From Zetaproteobacteria bacterium (lineage in GTDB: Bacteria > Bdellovibrionota_B > Oligoflexia > Oligoflexales > Bog-1112): a DNA stretch of 35,851 bases. The position numbers and the translations under genes were made by a program. The notes below the pieces were generated by a model. That model saw nothing but the letters and a program-made list of their open reading frames with translations, had not been told where the DNA came from and ran no database searches. Below, piece after piece: positions 7,867-14,897 of the stretch. Position 1 is the first letter of the stretch; each line of letters opens with the position of its first letter. The stretch lies in assembly GCA_947445855.1 (NCBI GenBank), contig CANFEH010000008.1, forward strand, positions 1-35,851. Direction: 5' to 3'.

Positions 7867-9780
7867 TTATTTGTAGCTCCTTGTTGTCAAGCTAACATTT
7901 TCAAATTTTAGTTCTTCTTTGTGTCTAAGAGGAGACTTGCCTTCTTTGTGCTCCCAAACAGCTACGTGAGCAAAATCTTCGTCGTTTCTTTTAGCTTCTC
8001 CGTCTTCTGTTTGATACTCTTCTCTGAAGTGTCCACCACAAGACTCTTCCCTTTCAAGTGCGTCTCTACACATGAGTTCCGAGAATTCTAGAAAATCAGC
8101 TACACGTCCTGCTTTTTCAAGTTGTTGATTGAGAGACCCTGCATCTCCTGTGACATTCAAATTTTCCCAAAACTCATCACGAAGCTCTGGGATTTTTTTG
8201 AGAGCCTCTTTAAGACCTTCCTTTGTGCGAGCCATACCACAGTATTCCCACATGATGGTTCCAAGCTCTTTATGAAAGGCTAAAGGAGATTTTTTGCCTT
8301 TTATATTTAGAAATTTAGAAATTTTTTCCTCTACGTTTTCTTGTGCTCCTTTTGCTTCTTGTTCGAGAGCTTTTGATTTTTCAAGAGGTTTTTGTCCAGC
8401 AAGATATCCCCCAAGAGTGTAGGGAATTACAAAATAACCATCTGCAAGGCCTTGCATGAGAGCACTTGCTCCTAATCTATTAGCACCATGATCGCTGAAG
8501 TTAGCTTCTCCTAAAACAAAAAGTCCAGGCACAGTTGACTCAAGGTTGTAGTCTACCCATAGCCCACCCATTGTATAGTGAACAGCAGGGTAGATACGCA
8601 TAGGAACTTCGTAAGGATTTTCATCTGTAATTCTTTGATACATGTCAAAAAGATTTCCGTAACGCTCTTTTATAGTCTTTTGTCCAAGACGTTTAATAGC
8701 ATCTGCAAAATCTAGATACACACCAAGGCCCGTTTCCCCCACTCCTAAACCTTTGTCACAAGCTTCTTTTGCACTTCTTGAAGCAATATCTCTTGGAGCT
8801 AAGTTTCCAAAACTTGGGTATTTTCTTTCGAGATAGTAGTCTCTATCTGTGTTAGGAATATTTTGTGGAGAGCGTTTGTCTTTTTTCTGTGCAGGGACCC
8901 AGACTCTTCCGTCATTTCGAAGAGACTCTGACATGAGTGTAAGCTTTGATTGGAAATGTCCACTCACAGGAATACAGGTTGGATGAATTTGAGTGTAGCA
9001 AGGGTTTGCAAAGCCAGCTCCTTTTTTATAGGCTCTAAAACTAGCTGTTACGTTAGATCCAACAGCATTTGTCGAAAGAAAAAAAGTGTTTCCATAACCA
9101 CCTGTGGCTAAGATAACAGAATCAGCATAGTGACAATCAATAGTTCCTGTGATGAGATTTCTTGTAATGATACCTTTTGCGTGTCCATCCAGAAGAATGA
9201 GATCAAGCATTTCTGTGTGAGTAAACATTTTAACAGCTTTTTGACCTACTTGTTTCGCAAGAGCTGAGTATGCACCAAGAAGAAGTTGTTGACCTGTTTG
9301 GCCTCTAGCATAAAAAGTTCTAGAAACTTGAGCTCCACCAAAAGATCTGTTTGCTAAAAGCCCACCATAGTCTCTTGCAAAAGGAACCCCTTGGGCGACA
9401 GCTTGATCAATAATGTTGACAGAAGTTTCGCTAAGACGGTAAACGTTTGCTTCACGAGAGCGAAAGTCTCCACCTTTAATGGTGTCATAGAAAAGACGAA
9501 AAACACTGTCTCCATCTCCTTGATAGTTTTTAGCTGCGTTAATGCCCCCTTGAGCTGCAATACTATGAGCCCGTCTTGGACTATCTTGAAAACAAAAACA
9601 AGACACCTGATACCCAAGTTCTGAAAGAGTAGCAGCCGCAGACGCTCCTGCTAAACCAGAACCCACAACAAGAACTTTATATTTTCTTTTGTTCGCAGGA
9701 GAAACTAGTTTTGTGTTGAATTTGTGGTTAGACCATTTTTTTTCAAGAGGCCCATCAGGAATTTTTGCATTGAGTTCCAT
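7867..9780 (-). CDS. sdhA: Succinate dehydrogenase/fumarate reductase flavoprotein subunit
   Basis: SdhA holds covalent FAD and interconverts succinate and fumarate. The product (637 residues) has the dinucleotide-binding [15 protein letters not shown], the FAD-linking block [26 protein letters not shown] and the active-site HPTCIP and HYTMGG blocks. It is the long form typical of the three-subunit SdhCAB complex. The ATG at 9780 gives [11 protein letters not shown], matching the usual family start; an in-frame GTG at 9795 would add five residues and has no better ribosome binding site. It sits between sdhC and sdhB in a leftward operon. Confidence 0.95.
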   Translation of the reverse strand: MELNAKIPDGPLEKKWSNHKFNTKLVSPANKRKYKVLVVGSGLAGASAAATLSELGYQVSCFCFQDSPRRAHSIAAQGGINAAKNYQGDGDSVFRLFYDTIKGGDFRSREANVYRLSETSVNIIDQAVAQGVPFARDYGGLLANRSFGGAQVSRTFYARGQTGQQLLLGAYSALAKQVGQKAVKMFTHTEMLDLILLDGHAKGIITRNLITGTIDCHYADSVILATGGYGNTFFLSTNAVGSNVTASFRAYKKGAGFANPCYTQIHPTCIPVSGHFQSKLTLMSESLRNDGRVWVPAQKKDKRSPQNIPNTDRDYYLERKYPSFGNLAPRDIASRSAKEACDKGLGVGETGLGVYLDFADAIKRLGQKTIKERYGNLFDMYQRITDENPYEVPMRIYPAVHYTMGGLWVDYNLESTVPGLFVLGEANFSDHGANRLGASALMQGLADGYFVIPYTLGGYLAGQKPLEKSKALEQEAKGAQENVEEKISKFLNIKGKKSPLAFHKELGTIMWEYCGMARTKEGLKEALKKIPELRDEFWENLNVTGDAGSLNQQLEKAGRVADFLEFSELMCRDALEREESCGGHFREEYQTEDGEAKRNDEDFAHVAVWEHKEGKSPLRHKEELKFENVSLTTRSYK

Positions 9781-9804
9781 AAAGTTCTGTCTCACTCTTG
9801 TTGG

Positions 9805-10470
9805 TTATTGAATGATGCCAAAGAAAATTGAAGCTGGGATAGAGAGAAAACCAAGTGCTAAAAGAACCCCAAGAAGCACACTTCCTCTATTCAAGAAGTC
9901 GTTATATTTCTCGTGTCTAAGGCCAAGAGTTCTCCAAAAACTTTGAAGACCATGAACAAGATGAGCCATCAAAAGACAGATACTTAAACAATAAAAAAAA
10001 GTGATCAATGGGGATTTAAAACTAAGGATCAACATGGCATAAACATCGTAATGACCAAGATTTGCAAATTCTTCATGTGTCACTCTAAAAGTCAAATGAG
10101 CTAAGTGATAAAAAGCAAAAGACAAAAGAACAAGTCCTGAAAGCATCATACTACGAGCGACATAAGTCGAGCGTTTATAGCTTTTAACTTTGTACTGATA
10201 CTTCCTTGTTTTTCGGTTGAGAGATGTTAGCCGAATAGCGCAATAAATATGAAGCGCTGCAGCAAAAAAAAGTCCTATGCGCAAAACCCATAGCACTTCA
10301 ATGTAGTCTCTTAAAGTTTTTGCATACGTGTTAATGGCATGAGGCCCTTTAAACACAAGAAGATTTCCAGAAAGATGAGCAATAAGAAAGCCAACAAGCA
10401 TAAGCCCTGTGACAGCCATTATCATCTTACAACCAACGGAGGAGTTAAAAAAACTTTTGAAACCTGTCAC
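9805..10470 (-). CDS. sdhC: Succinate dehydrogenase cytochrome b558 subunit
   Basis: This 221-residue integral membrane protein anchors SdhAB and exchanges electrons with quinone through haem b. It has about five membrane segments; SVGCKMIMAVTGLMLVGFLIAHLSGNL and later His residues (ALHIYCAIRL, LAHLTF, LMAHLVHGLQSFWRTLG) match the cytochrome b558 family of Bacteroidetes, Chlamydiae and deltaproteobacteria. The GTG start at 10470 is preceded by AGGAG at about 8 bases. No separate SdhD is present or needed in this type. It is probably the first gene of the sdhCAB unit, with 111 bases to the gene upstream. Confidence 0.92.
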   Translation of the reverse strand: MTGFKSFFNSSVGCKMIMAVTGLMLVGFLIAHLSGNLLVFKGPHAINTYAKTLRDYIEVLWVLRIGLFFAAALHIYCAIRLTSLNRKTRKYQYKVKSYKRSTYVARSMMLSGLVLLSFAFYHLAHLTFRVTHEEFANLGHYDVYAMLILSFKSPLITFFYCLSICLLMAHLVHGLQSFWRTLGLRHEKYNDFLNRGSVLLGVLLALGFLSIPASIFFGIIQ

Positions 10471-10581
10471 TCAAATATCTCCTGTATGATTTTTTTGGGG
10501 GGCAAATGGCTTCGTAAATAAAGTGGGGGTAGTTTAATCGAATTGTTTTTTTTCTCAATGATTTCTTGTTTTTTTTTGCTG

Positions 10582-11238
10582 TTACAGGTTCGGGAAGAGG
10601 CTTCTAAAATCTTTTCGACTTAAAACGGTAACAGCTCTTTCGAGGAAACTTGTTCCTGCATTGTTTTTTTCATCAAGAGCTTCTGCATTGTCTTTAAGCA
10701 AAAACTTTAAGGCCTCAATTCTTATGGCTCCTTTTGTGTTTTCTAAAAAATAGAAGCTAGGAGAAATTCCATTAAATAAAGCCTGTAATGCTTCCTTATT
10801 CTTCTTTAGGTAGGGCATCACAATTTTAAAAATAGAGAAAACACCTAGGTTACATAGCTTAGAAAAAAAAGATTCTTCATTTTTTTTAGCAGTAAGCAAA
10901 ATTGTCTGCTCTTCTAAGCTTATGCTTTCAAAAAGAGTCCATAACAAAAGTGATGCTTTTTTTTCAAGTTCTTCTCGTGTTTTTTGATCTGAAAATTTAT
11001 TTACAGTTTTATTTTCAAATATGTCAAAAACATTAAAAATAATAGGAACATTGTTTTCATCTATAGTACATGGATTTTCTCTTGCGCTAAGAAGCTTTTG
11101 AACGGCTTCTAAATCTAAGTGTTTAAAAGCTAGGTCTAATGTGTTTTGGGGTTTTCTAAGATTTCTTGAAGCAGCAAAAGAAAAAGAAGAGTTGATCAAA
11201 AAACAAAAACTAAGAAATAGTGAAAAAAGAACTTTCAC
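10582..11238 (-). CDS. Exported protein with degenerate ankyrin-like repeats
   Basis: The 218-residue product begins with a clear Sec signal peptide ending near FSFA-AS (residue 22). Two stretches resemble ankyrin repeats: NTLDLAFKHLDLEAVQKLLS near the start of the mature protein, and IEALKFLLKDNAEALDEKNN near the C-terminus. The region between is helical with similar 30-35 residue spacing but has lost most consensus residues. The GTG start at 11238 has AAGGAG 6 bases upstream; a longer in-frame ATG at 11316 would place 26 hydrophilic residues before the signal peptide and is rejected. Ankyrin repeats bind proteins and are frequent in host-associated bacteria. It is upstream of and co-oriented with sdhC, but a function in that complex is not implied. 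No precise family is recognised. Confidence 0.6.
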   Translation of the reverse strand: MKVLFSLFLSFCFLINSSFSFAASRNLRKPQNTLDLAFKHLDLEAVQKLLSARENPCTIDENNVPIIFNVFDIFENKTVNKFSDQKTREELEKKASLLLWTLFESISLEEQTILLTAKKNEESFFSKLCNLGVFSIFKIVMPYLKKNKEALQALFNGISPSFYFLENTKGAIRIEALKFLLKDNAEALDEKNNAGTSFLERAVTVLSRKDFRSLFPNL

Positions 11239-11363
11239 GAAAACTCCTTCTAAAATGATGGTGTATCTAAAATGTCTTTCTGACTGTTTTCTACTAGGAA
11301 AAAAACTTTTTTTCAAAATAAATTTTCTTTTAGAAAGAATTCTTAATGCTTTTTAAAGTTTCC

Positions 11364-11387
11364 TATAATAAAATCATCAGCTGATGA
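11364..11387 (+). promoter_or_regulatory. Candidate -10 box with adjacent 14-bp palindrome
   Basis: A perfect TATAAT lies at 11364-11369 and is followed at 11374-11387 by the perfect palindrome TCATCAGCTGATGA, just before the transporter gene at 11409. No good -35 box is seen at the right spacing. The palindrome covers the expected transcription start and could be an operator for a dimeric regulator. Confidence 0.4.
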
Positions 11388-11408
11388 ATCTAAAAATAGG
11401 GCAAAATT

Positions 11409-12827
11409 ATGGAAAAAATTTTTTTGATTTGGAAACGATTTCTTCTAATTTTTTTACCCTGTTTTTGTTTTTTTTTCTTGAATTTCGAATCTTATTCTTT
11501 TTTTCAATCACAAGCAGGGTCTTTTGTTTTAGTTGGTTTTTGGATTCTTTTTTGGTGGTCTTTTGAAGTTGTTCCTATCCCTGTGACTTCTCTTTTGCCA
11601 CTTTTTTTGTTTCCATTGCTTAATATTGCCACAGAAAATGAAGTTGTTTTGAGTTACTCACATCCCGTTATTTTTCTTTTTATGGGTGGGTTCTTCTTAG
11701 CAAAAGCTCTTCAAATCACAAACCTCCACAAGAGGGTTGCTTTGAAAGTTTTATCTCTCATTGGAGGTAGTTATCACGGAATTCTTCTAGCATTTATGAT
11801 GACTAGTTTTTTTCTATCTATGTGGATTTCAAACACAGCAACCGTTCTTCTCATGTTGTCAGTTGCTTCTGGGGTCCTTCTTTTTTTTGAAGAAAGAGAT
11901 CACAATCCTTCTTCTTTTAAAGCTTTTTCAGCAGCTTTGTGCCTAGGCATTGCCTACAGTTCTTCTATTGGGGGAACAGCTACTTTAATAGGAACACCTC
12001 CCAATGGACTTTTATCTTCTTATCTAAAAAAACAATATGACATTGAGCTTTCGATGTTTGAGTGGATAAAAGACATATTCCCTTTTTCAATTTTACTCTT
12101 TGGTATTCTTTGGGTTTGGTTTGTTTATGTCGTTTTTCGTTTTCCAAAACAAAAAATTGAAGTGAAAGATTATCTCAAAAAAGAAGAGTCAAAACTTGGG
12201 GTCTATTCTTACGACGAAAAAGTAGTCAATATCGTTCTTGTTCTGACAGCTTTTGCTTGGATTTTTCGTCCTTTGATTGAAGAGAGGCTGTCTATTTTTT
12301 TGAGTGATTCTATGATTGCAATTTTAGGTTCTCTTATTCTTTTCTCATGGCCATCAAAAAGAAAAAATGGTTTTATTTTAGATTGGACTACAGCTTCCAG
12401 TATTCCTTGGGGAATCCTTCTTATGTTTGGGGCTGGACTCAGTTTAGCAAATGCTTTTGAAAGTACTGGTCTTTTGAAAATGGTTGCAGATTATCTTATT
12501 AATACCCCTCAATTTTCTCCTTTTTTTGTGCTTTTTCTTTTTTCTGCTTCAGCTCTTTTTCTTACAGAATTTCTTACAAACTCGGCTGCTATGGCAGCTT
12601 TTTTGCCGCTTCTAAGTGTTTTTGCAGAACGCTACAACATTCCTGTCACTTATTTAGCGATTCCTTGCACCCTTTGTTGTTCTTTTGCTTTTATGCTTCC
12701 GATTGGAACCCCTCCTAACGCTATTGTTTTTAGCAGTGGGCGAGTAAGATTAAGTCAAATGATTTTTGCAGGGTTTGGCCTGAACCTTCTTGCTCTTCTT
12801 GCAATCCTTCTTTACTTTGGTTTCTAG
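11409..12827 (+). CDS. SLC13/DASS-family anion:sodium symporter
   Basis: This 472-residue, roughly 12-segment membrane protein belongs to the divalent-anion:Na+ symporter family (dicarboxylates, citrate or sulfate). Both family hairpin motifs are present: WISNTATVLLML in the first half and FLTNSAAMAAFLP in the second. They are accompanied by the repeated signatures GTATLIGTPPN and LPIGTPPNAIVFSSG, which line the Na+ and carboxylate sites. Two inverted halves are evident. The substrate cannot be fixed, though C4-dicarboxylate uptake would fit the nearby sdhCAB and an intracellular life. The gene is divergent from the ankyrin-like gene; a -10-like box and palindrome precede it. The ribosome binding site before the ATG is weak. 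Confidence 0.92.
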   Translation: MEKIFLIWKRFLLIFLPCFCFFFLNFESYSFFQSQAGSFVLVGFWILFWWSFEVVPIPVTSLLPLFLFPLLNIATENEVVLSYSHPVIFLFMGGFFLAKALQITNLHKRVALKVLSLIGGSYHGILLAFMMTSFFLSMWISNTATVLLMLSVASGVLLFFEERDHNPSSFKAFSAALCLGIAYSSSIGGTATLIGTPPNGLLSSYLKKQYDIELSMFEWIKDIFPFSILLFGILWVWFVYVVFRFPKQKIEVKDYLKKEESKLGVYSYDEKVVNIVLVLTAFAWIFRPLIEERLSIFLSDSMIAILGSLILFSWPSKRKNGFILDWTTASSIPWGILLMFGAGLSLANAFESTGLLKMVADYLINTPQFSPFFVLFLFSASALFLTEFLTNSAAMAAFLPLLSVFAERYNIPVTYLAIPCTLCCSFAFMLPIGTPPNAIVFSSGRVRLSQMIFAGFGLNLLALLAILLYFGF

Positions 12828-12877
12828 GTATCTCTTTTTCTTGAGGCTCACAAAAATTTTAAAAAAAGGAAATGAAT

Positions 12878-13357
12878 ATGACTGCTATTTATGATTTCAA
12901 AGTAAAAGATGCTAAAGGCTTTGAAAAAAATCTCGAAGAATATAGAGGAAAAGTCCTTCTTATTGTGAATACAGCAAGCCGTTGTGGTTTTACAAAACAG
13001 TACGCTGGCTTAGAAGAACTTTATAAAAATTATAGAGAAAAAGGCTTAGAAATTTTAGGATTTCCTTCCAATCAGTTTGGAGGACAAGAGCCTGGTTCAG
13101 ATGAAGAGATTCAAAACTTCTGTAGCCTCACTTTTAACACAACTTTTCCTGTACTAGCAAAAATCGATGTAAAAGGAAAAAATGCTCACCCTCTTTTTCA
13201 GTACTTAAGTGACAAGGCTAGAGGAGTTTTGGGTTCAAAAGCAATCAAATGGAATTTTACAAAATTTCTTGTGGACAGAAATGGGACTGTGGTTTCTCGT
13301 TTTGCTTCTACTGTTACTCCTGATGGGCTTGAAAAAGATATAAAAAATTTGCTCTAA
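12878..13357 (+). CDS. Glutathione peroxidase-family thiol peroxidase
   Basis: The protein reduces hydrogen peroxide and organic hydroperoxides using glutathione or thioredoxin. In 159 residues it carries the three family blocks: NTASRCGFTKQY with peroxidatic Cys36 (Cys, not selenocysteine), GFPSNQFGGQEPG with the active-site Gln, and KWNFTKFLVDRNG with Trp and Asn. A second Cys in IQNFCS is the likely resolving residue, as in thioredoxin-dependent BtuE-type enzymes. There are two in-frame ATGs; the first (12872) is only 1 base from the AAAGGA ribosome binding site while the second (12878) is at 7 bases and gives MTAIYDFKVKD, the family's usual start. It may be co-transcribed with the transporter 50 bases upstream. 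A role against host oxidative burst is plausible. Confidence 0.95.
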   Translation: MTAIYDFKVKDAKGFEKNLEEYRGKVLLIVNTASRCGFTKQYAGLEELYKNYREKGLEILGFPSNQFGGQEPGSDEEIQNFCSLTFNTTFPVLAKIDVKGKNAHPLFQYLSDKARGVLGSKAIKWNFTKFLVDRNGTVVSRFASTVTPDGLEKDIKNLL

Positions 13358-13662
13358 ATAAGTTTTGTTAAGAATAAACTTTTTCTTAAAACCTTTTTAA
13401 ATTAAACTAAAAAATTCTATACGTACTGGCAAGTAATTTGAACAAGCCAGTAGAAAATTATTTTCTTTCTAGCCTTAAGATGTTGACTCCTAAAAGCTTG
13501 TTTCAATTTCTTTTTATATGCATGAAAAAAATCTTTATTTGTAAAAAGTAGCCTTCCTATTAAATGTCTTGTTTTCATCTTTGGCTAAGTATAAGAGACC
13601 GATCTTGTTTCGTTGTTAGTTGTTTCAAGATCCCTATCATTTTTATATTGCGGAGGTTCTTT
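13358..13662. other. Intergenic region, two weak hairpins
   Basis: About 305 bases without a convincing gene. AAGTTT/AAACTT right after the peroxidase stop, followed by TTTTTC, could be a weak terminator. TACTGGC (13424-13430) and GCCAGTA (13446-13452) form a 7-bp stem with a 15-base loop and no clean U-run. A TTGACT at 13483 could be a -35 box, but no -10 is found at proper spacing. The 3' end holds the strong ribosome binding site of the next gene. An in-frame extension of that gene from 13564 is not supported. Confidence 0.4.
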
Positions 13663-14892
13663 ATGAGTTTTATGAAACAAAGTTTTTTATTTATTCTTCT
13701 GTGTCTTGGAGGAAATGCATTTTCTATTAATTTGTATTTCAAAACTCTTGAAGGTAACGCTTATAACTTAGATGTAGAACCATCCTCAACACTAGATGAA
13801 CTCAAGACCTTGTTGGAAAAGAAACTAGAACGGAGAAAAGAAGGATTCCGTCTTCTCTACTCAGGAAAGGAGCTTACAAATAACGAAGAAACAATCAAAG
13901 GTTTAAATCTAACAAAAGATACGACAATTCATATTGTTTTTACCGAAACAACAACTGCTCCTAAAAAAGTTGATCCTGAAGAATTGATGCTCGGTTTAAC
14001 TACACATTTAAAAGACCTGAATGATTCTGTCAAGTCTTTAGGAGATGAAAAAGCAGCGTTAGAAGAAAAGATTGCAGGATTAGAAAAACAAAATAGCTTT
14101 AGCCAAGCAGAAAATAAAGAACTTATAGAAAGAATTACAGACCTGGAGAAAGATCTCTCTTTAATGAAAGGAGTAGAGTCTGAACTTAGAAAAGAAATCG
14201 ATGAACAATTCCGTTTAATGAAAGTAATAGCTGTTTTTCACAAAGAGGAAAATGAGACCTCTAGAAGAGAGATTGCTGAACTCGAAACGTCTATCAATAA
14301 GGCTAAATCTGAAATTTTTAGATTAAAGAAAACCTGCGAAAATAAATTAAAAGAGTATCGCAGTAAACTTGCTAAAGCTAATTCTAAAACGGATGCACTT
14401 GCGGAAGAAGTCTATGCATTCTCTTTAATAAATGTGGAAGTTGAGGCTGAAAATAAACAACAGGCTTCTACTCTCGCTGCAGTGAGAAAGAAAGATTTGC
14501 CTCGAATGTTAAGAACAAGCAGTAATAAGAACCCTCAACACCGAGCTGATGTTGAAGAGGACTTAGCCCTCTGGGCTGAAGCTGCTAGAACAGAAGTAGA
14601 GGAAGCCTCTAAAAAAATAAGCCACTTTATTCGGTATCATAAGCTTAGAAAAAGCTTAGGAAGTGCAAAGAATATCTTTGAAGACTCAAAAAAACCTAAT
14701 AGAGAGATTTCTAAGATGAGAGAGATCTTAGAAACTTTAGATCCATCTCAATTAGAAGTTCAAGAAGCTATGGAACGGTTTTTTCGAAGTCTTGGAGAAA
14801 TAAGAATATCAAATTCCAATAAATACGAAGAAGCAAAAGCTAATCTAGATAAAGCAAGAAAAAGAGTTGTATGTGCCAATTTCCGTATGTAG
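13663..14892 (+). CDS. Exported ubiquitin-like/coiled-coil protein
   Basis: The 409-residue product has a signal peptide (1 to about 21) followed immediately by a ubiquitin-like domain (22-93). INLYFKTLEGNAYNLDVEPS aligns without gaps with the first 20 residues of ubiquitin, and RLLYSGKEL (63-71) and TIHIVF (88-93) match RLIFAGKQL and TLHLVL. Equivalents of the hydrophobic patch Leu8, Ile44, His68 and Val70 are L29, L65, H90 and V92; Lys6 and Lys48 equivalents are K27 and K69. There is no Gly-Gly end: the chain runs on through a Thr-rich link into a long coiled coil (about 105-290) and a helical C-terminus, so it is an integral ubiquitin-like domain rather than a conjugated modifier. The ATG has GGAGG 6 bases upstream. 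It probably binds ubiquitin-recognising host proteins (inference). The coiled-coil part has no recognised family. Confidence 0.85.
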   Translation: MSFMKQSFLFILLCLGGNAFSINLYFKTLEGNAYNLDVEPSSTLDELKTLLEKKLERRKEGFRLLYSGKELTNNEETIKGLNLTKDTTIHIVFTETTTAPKKVDPEELMLGLTTHLKDLNDSVKSLGDEKAALEEKIAGLEKQNSFSQAENKELIERITDLEKDLSLMKGVESELRKEIDEQFRLMKVIAVFHKEENETSRREIAELETSINKAKSEIFRLKKTCENKLKEYRSKLAKANSKTDALAEEVYAFSLINVEVEAENKQQASTLAAVRKKDLPRMLRTSSNKNPQHRADVEEDLALWAEAARTEVEEASKKISHFIRYHKLRKSLGSAKNIFEDSKKPNREISKMREILETLDPSQLEVQEAMERFFRSLGEIRISNSNKYEEAKANLDKARKRVVCANFRM

Positions 14893-14897
14893 CTTTT

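Noticed and set aside
13564-13662. N-terminal extension of the ubiquitin-like protein from an ATG at 13564
   Set aside because: It would put 33 residues before a clear signal peptide, while ATG 13663 has GGAGG at ideal spacing.
13663-14892. A conjugatable bacterial ubiquitin or Bil-type modifier system
   Set aside because: No Gly-Gly terminus follows the domain, the chain continues for 300 residues, and no E1, E2 or deubiquitinase gene of a conjugation operon is adjacent.
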